DNA from: Paulinella micropora
Taxonomy: Eukaryota > Cercozoa > Imbricatea > Euglyphida
DNA: 29,724 bases
Assembly: GCA_009731375.1 (NCBI GenBank)
Contig: BJOX01000092.1
Span: forward strand, 838,571 to 868,294
Direction of reading: 5' to 3'
Shown here: positions 23,861 to 29,724 of the stretch, piece by piece
Layout: every line of letters begins with the position of its first letter
Position numbering within the stretch: position 1 is the stretch's first letter
Position numbers and translations under genes: made by a program
The notes under the pieces: model-generated
The model's input: the letters and a program-made list of their open reading frames with translations, nothing else
Told to the model about the DNA's origin: nothing
The model's database searches: none

Positions 23861-24001
23861 NNNNNNNNNNAGTAGCAGAAGTTTTTTGGTGCAACCTAAT
23901 TTTGCGGCCGGTCACCCCTAATTTTGCGGCCGGTCACCCCTAATTTTTTGCGGTCCGTCACCCCTAATTTTTTCGCGAAACGTCTCTTTTGCTGCGTGCA
24001 G
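23554..24001. other. Complex intron part with CCCCTAATTTT repeats
   Basis: GGTCACCCCTAATTTTGCGG recurs as a 22-28-bp tandem unit at about 23905-23980. An inverse copy, CGCGGAAAAAATTAGGGG, is at 23684, so the two flank a poly-G (23832-23860) and a 10-N gap (23861-23870). The segment ends TTGCTGCGTGCAG, the next acceptor. Confidence 0.75.
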
Positions 24002-24138
24002 GAGCTGTCAGTGTGCACAGCGCGTTGGGCTTCGTCTTCCACGCCTCCGACGTGTACTTAGCCACGCGTGTGAGAGGCATGGCGTTCCTGTACTACGTGC
24101 GAGCACAGGCCATGCTACAGACCGCGCTGGCAGAACAG
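24002..24138 (+). CDS. CLU: Exon, TPR of CLU-like protein
   Basis: The acceptor is TGCTGCGTGCAG and the donor GAACAG|GTGAGG, both good consensus. GA completes Gly; then AVSVHSALGFVFHASDVYLA, TRVRGMAFLYYVRAQ and AMLQTALAEQ, ending in phase 0. It matches [20 protein letters not shown] and the following QQKAL helix of the CLU TPRs, with an insertion of about 20 residues between the helices. GC-rich, well-mixed codons. It is the clearest ordinary exon in the 3' half. Confidence 0.8.
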
Positions 24139-25116
24139 GTGAGGAAGGAGGGAAGGAGGGAAAGGAAGGAAGGAAAGGAGGGAGGAGGGAAGGGAGGAAG
24201 GAGGGTAGGAAGGAAGGAAGGAAGGAAGGAAGGGAGGGAGGGAGGAAGGGAGGAAGGAAGGTAGGAAGGAAGGAAGGTAGGAAGGAAGGTAGGAAGGAAG
24301 GAAGGAAGGAAGGTAGGTAGGTAGGTAGGTAGGAAGGAAGGTAGGAAGGAAGGAAGGAAGGAGGGAAGGAAGGGAGAAAGGAAGGAAGGAAGGAGGGTAG
24401 GAAGGTAGGAAGGAAGGTAGGTAGGTAGGAAGGAAGGAATGAAGGAAGGAAGGAAGAAAGGAAGGTAGGTAGGTAGGTAGGAAGGTAGGAAGGAAGGAAG
24501 GAAGGAAGAAAGGAAAGGAAGGAAGGAAGGAAGGAAGGTAGGTAGGAAGGAAGGTAGGAAGGAAGGAAGGAAGGTAGGAAGGAAGGTAGAAAGGTAGGAA
24601 GGAAGGAAGGAAGGAAGGAAGGATGGAAGGAAGAAAGAAAGGAAGGAAGCAAGGAAGGAAGGAAGGTAGGTAGGTAGAAGGTAGGAAGGAAGGAAGGAAG
24701 GAAGGCAGGAAGGTAGGTAGGTAGGAAGGAAGGAAGGTAGGAAGGAAGGAAAGGAAGGAAGGAAGGAATGAAGGAAGGAAGGGAGGAAGGAAGGAAGGAA
24801 GGAAGGAAGGAAAGGAAGGAAGGAAGGTAGGTAGGAAAGAAGGAAGGTAGAAAGGGAGGAAGGAAGGAAGGAAGGAAGGTAGGAAGGAAGGAAGGAAGGA
24901 AGGAACTGAGCAGCTAGCACAGTAAGTGTAAGTAACTTACTAGGCAACTAAGTAACTTAAGTAAATTAAGTAAGTTAAGTAAGTCAAGTAAGTCAAGTAA
25001 ATTAAGTAAATAAGTAAAGTAAGTAAGTAATGAAGTGAATTCAGTGAGTGAAGTGCGTTGCTAGTCAGTACATCATGGTGCAGCTATCTATCTATCTATC
25101 TGTCTATCTATCTATC

Positions 25117-25151
<35 letters not shown>

Positions 25152-25542
25152 CTATCTATCTATCTTATCTCTCCGTTCTCCATCAATGTCGTGTCTGTCA
25201 GCCATGCTTTGTGGAGGAGATGTGGCTATGTAATGGTGCGTGCACAAGCGAGATGAAGTGTAAGTTAGTCAGTCAGCAACGTCAGCAAGTAAGTAAACAA
25301 GTGAGTGAGTAAGTAAGTAAGTCAGTAAGTAAGTAAGAATGTATGTATGTATGTATGTATGTATGTATGTGTGTGTATGTATGTATGTGTGTATGCATGT
25401 GTGTATGTATGTGTGTATGTATGTATGTATGTATGTATGTATGTATGTATGTATGTATGTATGTGTGTATGTATGTGTGTATGTATGTGTGTATGTATGT
25501 GTGTATGTATGTATGTATGTATGTATGCATGTATGTATTCAG
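24139..25542. repeat. 1.4-kb intron: (GGAA)n, (AAGT)n, (ATCT)n, (ATGT)n
   Basis: GTGAGGAAGGAGG then 770 bp of purine GGAA with GGTA; AAGT at about 24915-25035; ATCT at 25083-25165; a complex patch at 25165-25260 (see its entry); AAGT; ATGT to TGTATTCAG. The GGAA purine tract could form triplex DNA. Confidence 0.92.
25165..25245 (+). repeat. Exon-like dispersed patch, copy 1 of 3
   Basis: TCTCCGTTCTCCATCAATGT ... GGAGATGTGGCTATGTAATG. Two more copies, one inverted, form the palindrome at 26345-26515, and a weaker one starts the 42-bp array at 26767. One frame reads [16 protein letters not shown], with CxxCxxC and CxxC-like spacing, but the patch fits no splice phase in the chain. Confidence 0.7.
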
Positions 25543-25728
25543 GCGCGCGACGCTGCCGCCACTAGCGTCGCGCACAATACCCACCCCGACCTAAGCCACC
25601 TCAACCTGCACGTAGCCGCCACCACGTGCTCGCAGCCGTTACCCGCCGCCGAGCGCGCGCCATTACCGTTACCTGGCTCATCAGCCAGCACAATGTCCTC
25701 ACTGTCACAGCCACTGTTGGGGACTCAG
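25543..25728 (+). CDS. CLU: Exon, TPR with HPD turn
   Basis: The acceptor is TGTATTCAG; the donor is GACTCAG|GTCGCC. Sixty-two codons, phase 0 to 0. ARDAAATSVAHN then THPDLSHLNLHVAATTC continues TALAEQ of the previous exon and matches [20 protein letters not shown] of CLU TPRs, including the HPD/T turn. A Ser/Pro/Leu-rich tail follows (QPLPAAERAPLPLPG). A second frame gives VTATVGDSG, which recalls PP2C phosphatases, but it has an in-frame stop upstream and does not fit the phases. Confidence 0.75.
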
Positions 25729-25751
25729 GTCGCCCACCTGACAACTACCTC

Positions 25752-25789
<38 letters not shown>

Positions 25790-25865
25790 CATCCATCCAT
25801 CCATCCATCCCATCTATCTATCTATCTATTTGTCTGTCTATCCATGTATCTATCTATCTATCTAC

Positions 25866-25900
<35 letters not shown>

Positions 25901-25986
25901 ATCTATCTATCCTATCTATCTATCCAATCTATCTATCTAATCTATCTATCTATATATCTACGTATCTATAATTAAATTGATATTAG
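25729..25986. repeat. Intron of (ATCT)n with ATCC
   Basis: GTCGCCCACCTGACAACTAC then ATCT/ATCC to TTGATATTAG. Confidence 0.85.
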
Positions 25987-26130
25987 GCCGGACAAGAAGG
26001 GTCACGTGGTCTGTCTGTCTTCCCGCCCACGGGTGCCCCCGCGCACCTTACCAGAACCATGTCCGAGGAATCCACCTCATCTCTCTCTTTCTCTGCATCC
26101 CCACCCGCCTCGTCCTTACCCACCAGCCAG
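25987..26130 (+). CDS. CLU: Exon, low-complexity linker between TPRs
   Basis: The acceptor is TTGATATTAG and the donor CAGCCAG|GTCCTT. Forty-eight codons, phase 0 to 0: AGQEGSRGLSVFPPTGAPAH, a middle with TMSEESTSS, and an end PPASSLPTSQ. It is Ser/Thr/Pro-rich and continues the style of the previous exon's tail, so both form one disordered insertion between TPR units. All three frames are open, so the choice rests on phase and composition. Confidence 0.6.
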
Positions 26131-26344
26131 GTCCTTATTATCCATCTAGCTATCTATCTATCTACCTACCTACCTGTCTATCTTTTGTCTGTATGTATGA
26201 TACATATCTATATCTGCCTGATCTATATCTGTATGTCCATCTGTCTATCTATATCTATCTGTCTATCTATATCTATATCTATATCTATAACTATTTCTCC
26301 ATCTATCTATCTATCTATATATCTATCTATCTATCTATCTATCT
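26131..26344. repeat. Intron start: (ATCT)n with variants
   Basis: GTCCTTATTATCC then ATCT with ACCT, CTGT and TATATC variants; it is the left microsatellite arm of the large palindrome. Confidence 0.85.
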
Positions 26345-26515
26345 ATCTTATCTCTCCGTTCTCCATCCATGTCGTGTCTGCCAGCCATGCTTGGTGGAGG
26401 AGATGTGGCTATGTAATGAATGCAAAGGGATCGTGTGCATTCATTACATAGCCACATCGCCTCCACCAAGCATGGCTGGCAGACACGACATTGATGGAGA
26501 ACGGAGAGATAAGAT
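26345..26515. repeat. Near-perfect palindrome, 80-bp arms, 11-bp loop
   Basis: The left arm 26345-26424 and right arm 26436-26515 are reverse complements with about two mismatches (CATCCATG versus CATCAATG; GGAGGAGAT versus GGAGGCGAT). The loop is AAGGGATCGTG. Outside the arms (TATC)n faces (GATA)n, which can extend the stem. The right arm resembles the copy at 25165 at the first mismatch. Confidence 0.92.
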
Positions 26516-26527
26516 ATATATATATAT

Positions 26528-26578
<51 letters not shown>

Positions 26579-26605
26579 TATAGATAGAGAGAGAGAGAGA
26601 GAGAG

Positions 26606-26653
<48 letters not shown>

Positions 26654-26670
26654 GGATGGATGGATGGATG

Positions 26671-26737
<67 letters not shown>

Positions 26738-26750
26738 TGATAGATAGTTT
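26516..26750. repeat. (GATA)n with (GA)n and (GGAT)n
   Basis: TATATAGATAGATA ... with a GA patch near 26586-26607 and GGAT near 26651-26672. Confidence 0.95.
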
Positions 26751-26766
26751 GGTCTGTCTGTCTCTC

Positions 26767-27425
26767 TGCGGAGGATGTGTAGCTATGTCATGTCTGTAGC
26801 AAGCTTGTGGTCAGTGCTGTGGCAATGCTGGCGCCGTCCTCATGTCTGTAGCAAGCTGTGGTCAGTGCTGTGGCAGCTATGCCATGTCTGTAGCAAGCTG
26901 TGGTCAGTGCTGTGGCAGCTATGCCATGTCTGTAGCAAGCTGTGGTCAGTGCTGTGGCAATGCTGGCGCCGTCCTTATGTCTGTAGCAAGCTGTGGTCAG
27001 TGCTGTGGCAGCTATGCCATGTCTGTAGCAAGCTGTGGTCAGTGCTGTGGCAGCGATGCCATGTCTGTAGCAAGCTGTGGTCAGTGCTGTGGCAGCTATG
27101 TCATGTCTGTAGCAAGCTGTGGTCAGTGCTGTCAGCTATGTCATGTCTGTAGCAAGCTGTGGTCAGTGCTGTGGCAGCTATGTCATGTCTGTAGCAAGCT
27201 GTGGTCAGTGCTGTGGCAGCTATGCCATGACTGTAGCAAGCTGTGGTCAGTGCTGTGGCAGCGATGCCATGTCTGTAGCAAGCTGTCGTCAGTGCTGTGG
27301 CAGCTATGCCATGTCTGTAGCAAGCTGTGGTCAGTGCTGTGGCAATGCTGGCGCCGTCCTCATGTCTGTAGCAAGCTGTTGTCAGTGCTGTGGGCAATGC
27401 TGGTGCCGTCCTCTCACAGCTCAGC
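26767..27425. repeat. 42-bp minisatellite, about 14 copies
   Basis: The unit is ATGTCTGTAGCAAGCTGTGG then TCAGTGCTGTGGCAGCTATG then CC. Some units have CAATGCTGGCGCCGTCCTC instead of the end. Being a multiple of three it keeps frames open (SCGQCCGSYAMSVA repeated), but several frames are open at once and no splice phase supports it, so coding is unproven. The first unit is preceded by GCGGAGGATGTGTAGCTATG, resembling the 25165 patch. Confidence 0.92.
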
Positions 27426-27434
27426 ACAACGAAG

Positions 27435-27507
<73 letters not shown>

Positions 27508-27582
27508 CCTCATGGTTTTCTTCGTCCATGTCAGTGCTGTGGCAGTGCTGACGCCATGCTCTGACTGCTCAGCACAACAAAG

Positions 27583-27645
<63 letters not shown>

Positions 27646-28034
27646 GAGAGACAGAGAGAGAGAGAGAGAGNNNNNNNNNNNNNNNNNNNNNNNNNNNNNN
27701 NNNNNNNNNNNNNNNNNNNNNNNNNNNNNNNNNNNNNNNNNNNNNNNNNNNNNNNNNNNNNNNNNNNNNNNNNNNNNNNNNNNNNNNNNNNNNNNNNNNN
27801 NNNNNNNNNNNNNNNNNNNNNNNNNNNNNNNNNNNNNNNNNNNNNNNNNNNNNNNNNNNNNNNNNNNNNNNNNNNNNNNNNNNNNNNNNNNNNNNNNNNN
27901 NNNNNNNNNNNNNNNNNNNNNNNNNNNNNNNNNNNNNNNNNNNNNNNNNNNNNNNNNNNNNNNNNNNNNNNNNNNNNNNNNNNNNNNNNNNNNNNNNNNN
28001 NNNNNNNNNNNNNNNNNNNNNNNNNNNNNNNNNN

Positions 28035-28083
<49 letters not shown>

Positions 28084-28165
28084 GTTCTGCCTCATGGTTT
28101 TCTTCGTCCATGTCAGTGCTGTGGCAGTGCTGAAGCCATGCTCTGACTGCTCAGCACAACAAAAA
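27426..28165. repeat. (GA)n tracts with repeated 85-bp patch and a 364-N gap
   Basis: The patch TTCTGCCTCATGGTTTTCTT, CGTCCATGTCAGTGCTGTGG and CTCTGACTGCTCAGCACAAC occurs at 27502-27585 and 28083-28165, each between GA tracts; N at 27671-28034. GTCAGTGCTGTGGCA links it to the 42-bp array. Confidence 0.92.
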
Positions 28166-28398
28166 GCTTTCCAGCCGTGTGCTCTGCGCTGTGTCGTGCA
28201 TCTCAAATGATTGATTGGGAAGGAAAAATGCGTTGAAAGTATGAAAATCCGTAGTAAGATGCTATATGCGTATTATTATTGTGGGTGTTTCAGGAGGGAG
28301 ACGAAGAACCATGAGGCAGAACTCACTCACTCACTCACTCTCTCTCTCTCTCTCTCTCTCTCTCGCTCGCTCTCTCTCGCTCTCTCTCGCTCGCTCTC

Positions 28399-28448
<50 letters not shown>

Positions 28449-28478
28449 GTGTTGTGTGTGTGTGTGTGTGTGTTCCAG
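28166..28478. repeat. Complex patch, inverse copy, (CT)n and (GT)n before the next exon
   Basis: 28166-28290 is complex and unassigned. At 28291 CAGGAGGGAGACGAAG repeats the next exon's start (CCAGGAGGGAGACTTG), then ACCATGAGGCAGAACTCAC is the inverse of the patch at about 28083. (CT)n with CTCG to 28445, (GT)n, then GTGTTCCAG. Confidence 0.8.
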
Positions 28479-28521
28479 GAGGGAGACTTGGACCCCGTGC
28501 GCGGTGCCACACACCACGCGG
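28479..28521 (+). CDS. CLU: Exon, start of second TPR unit
   Basis: The acceptor is TGTGTTCCAG; the donor is CACGCGG|GTACAC. The phase 0 frame gives EGDLDPVRGATHHA, leaving G. Phase 0 fits the exon at 26130 across a 2.3-kb intron and phase 1 fits 28766. The peptide lies just before a helix resembling a CLU TPR. A partial copy of its acceptor and first 10 bp is at 28284-28301. Confidence 0.6.
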
Positions 28522-28716
28522 GTACACACGCACGCCTTTCCTTTCCTTTCTTTCTTTCTTTCTCTTTTTTTCTTTTTCTTTTTCTTTCTTTCTTTCTTTC
28601 TTTCTTTCTTTGTATCTATCTATCTGTATATCTATCTACCCATCCATCCGTCTATTTATCTATCTATCTATCTATCTATCCATCTATCTATCTATACCTC
28701 TATCTATCTATCTGTA

Positions 28717-28748
<32 letters not shown>

Positions 28749-28765
28749 AATCTATCTATCTATAG
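28522..28765. repeat. Intron of (TTTC)n and (ATCT)n
   Basis: GTACACACGCACGCC, then a TTTC/TTTTTC pyrimidine tract, then ATCT to CTATCTATAG. Confidence 0.88.
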
Positions 28766-28807
28766 TAGACAGATTGGGTCAGTTGCAGCTGAGACGTCGA
28801 CGATTAG
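28766..28807 (+). CDS. CLU: Exon, TPR helix with tandem acceptor
   Basis: The acceptor is TATCTATAG, with a second AG three bases on (TAGTAG). G plus TA gives Val (or G plus AC gives Asp if the second AG is used), then DRLGQLQLRRRRL, leaving G before the donor TTAG|GTATGT. LGQLQL and the following [13 protein letters not shown] fit the helix pair of a CLU TPR (YYRLQHTELALKYVNRALYL). Another frame (RQIGSVAAETSTIR) is open but does not give the right phases. Confidence 0.6.
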
Positions 28808-29116
28808 GTATGTATGTATGTATGTATGTATGCATGTATGTATGTATGTATGTATGTGTATGTAGGTATGTATGTGTGTATGTGTGTATGTATGTATGTA
28901 TGTATGTATGTATGTATGTATATGTGTGTGTGTATGTATGTATATATGTAATGTATGTATGTATGTATGTATGTATGTATGTATGTATGTATGTATGCAT
29001 GTGTGTATGTATGTATGTATGTATGTATGTATGTATGTATGCATGTATGTATGTATGCATGTATGTATGTATGCATGTATGTATGCATATGTATGTATGC
29101 ATGTACGTTTGCATGC

Positions 29117-29149
<33 letters not shown>

Positions 29150-29236
29150 TGTATGTATGTATGCATGCATGCATGCATGCATGCATGTATGTATGCATGT
29201 ATGTATGTATGTATGTATGTATGTATATGTATGTAG
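28808..29236. repeat. Intron entirely of (ATGT)n/(GCAT)n
   Basis: GTATGTATG ... GTATGTAG, 429 bp; donor and acceptor both come from the repeat. GCAT interruptions cluster after 29038. Confidence 0.93.
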
Positions 29237-29271
29237 GTGTGGCCTTGGCTTTATTGCAGATGGCTTGTCAG
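29237..29271 (+). CDS. CLU: Micro-exon, TPR helix
   Basis: The acceptor is GTATGTAG|GTGT; the donor is TTGTCAG|GTCAAT. G plus GT gives Gly; then [11 protein letters not shown], phase 0. Joined to the previous exon it reads [17 protein letters not shown], like the KYVNRALYLLHLTCG helix of CLU TPRs. It is the last exon in the window; the gene continues downstream. Confidence 0.68.
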
Positions 29272-29275
29272 GTCA

Positions 29276-29345
<70 letters not shown>

Positions 29346-29408
29346 GGATAGATGGATGGATAGGTAGGAAGGCAGGTAGGTAGGTAGGTAGATAGATAGA
29401 TAGTTAGT

Positions 29409-29494
<86 letters not shown>
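29272..29494. repeat. (GATA)n with GGTA, GGAT and GTTA variants
   Basis: GTCAATAGATAG then GATA up to the dispersed element. Confidence 0.95.
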
Positions 29495-29497
<3 letters not shown>

Positions 29498-29724
29498 GAA
29501 ATATCGACTAATGTCAGAAAAAAAGGAGCTTCTGATTTCGTCAACCAGGAAGTCTGTGGGTAAAGTATTAACCCGATGCCCAGCTAAGCCGTGATGTTTG
29601 CACGGAAGGGACTGATACAGGCAATACCAAAGCTCCCTAGTACCAGGCGGGGCCAGGGCTCGTTCCATAAAGCGCCCCTTGCAGAACGAGCTCCCACCTC
29701 CATTACAGAGGGCCCAGTAAGCAG
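29495..29724 (+). mobile_element. Copy of the dispersed element, running off the window
   Basis: GATGAAATATCGACTAATGT ... GGGCCCAGTAAGCAG, same orientation as 8473. It has GATGAAATATC and AACCAGGAAGTC, the variant of the 20808 and 21522 copies. Confidence 0.88.

Noticed and set aside
25626-25760. PP2C phosphatase fragment (VTATVGDSG frame)
   Set aside because: In-frame TAG upstream; the alternative frame joins both neighbours in phase 0 and matches a CLU TPR.
25165-26515. Zinc-finger exon (CRVCQPC...WLCN)
   Set aside because: Present in several copies, one inverted, with no phase fit and no clear donor. Better explained as a duplicated patch.

Overview
This window is nuclear DNA of a eukaryote, most likely a microbial alga or other protist; the species cannot be told from the sequence. 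About nine tenths is microsatellite and minisatellite: (TTAC)n, (ATCT)n, (ATGT)n, (ACAT)n, (GATA)n, (GGAA)n, (GA)n. Assembly gaps (N runs) sit beside simple repeats or homopolymers. No bacterial-style genes, rRNA, tRNA or CRISPR array were seen. The long open frames rich in LLTY, YLSI, MYVC or TYIH are tetranucleotide repeats read through and are not genes.

Between the repeats lie short complex islands that read as exons on the + strand. From 4738 to 19210 and from 20027 to 29271 the splice phases chain without a conflict; an earlier pair (788-1133) and the link at 19285-19758 also fit but are weaker. In order, the translated islands match, from memory, the order of blocks in the clustered-mitochondria family (CLU; human CLUH, yeast TIF31, Arabidopsis FRIENDLY): a DYRGYR-like block (7880), a DGRHYILDLLR-like block (11599), LRPEL (12785), a helical block (13130), RGINMRYLG-like (14513), the helix after it (15556, 16529), SHFLNC-like (18755), a W-x-x-x helix block (18885), an LLR block (19285), and TPR repeats (20027 to 29271). 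About 3.1 kb of exon is spread over 28.5 kb in some 30 exons of 30-437 nt. Start and stop codons are not in the window. CLU proteins are cytosolic RNA-binding factors needed for mitochondrial distribution and for translation or stability of mRNAs for mitochondrial proteins.

Layout: 1-787 repeats; 788-4818 weakly assigned N-terminal exons and a roughly 100-bp minisatellite; 4819-8068 exon-derived minisatellites, including an 18-copy array whose last copy is the real exon; 8069-12335 CLU-domain exons plus a dispersed 546-bp element; 12336-19210 the best-supported exon chain; 19211-23431 weaker exons, gaps and element copies; 23432-29271 TPR exons; 29272-29724 microsatellite and another element copy.

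The most unusual feature is that many introns hold degraded copies ('echoes') of the edges of neighbouring exons, often with an intact AG acceptor, separated by microsatellite. Most junctions are G|GT at the donor and AG|G at the acceptor. This suggests introns that were born and enlarged by tandem duplication of splice-junction segments, followed by microsatellite growth. All homology statements are by eye and from memory; no search was run.
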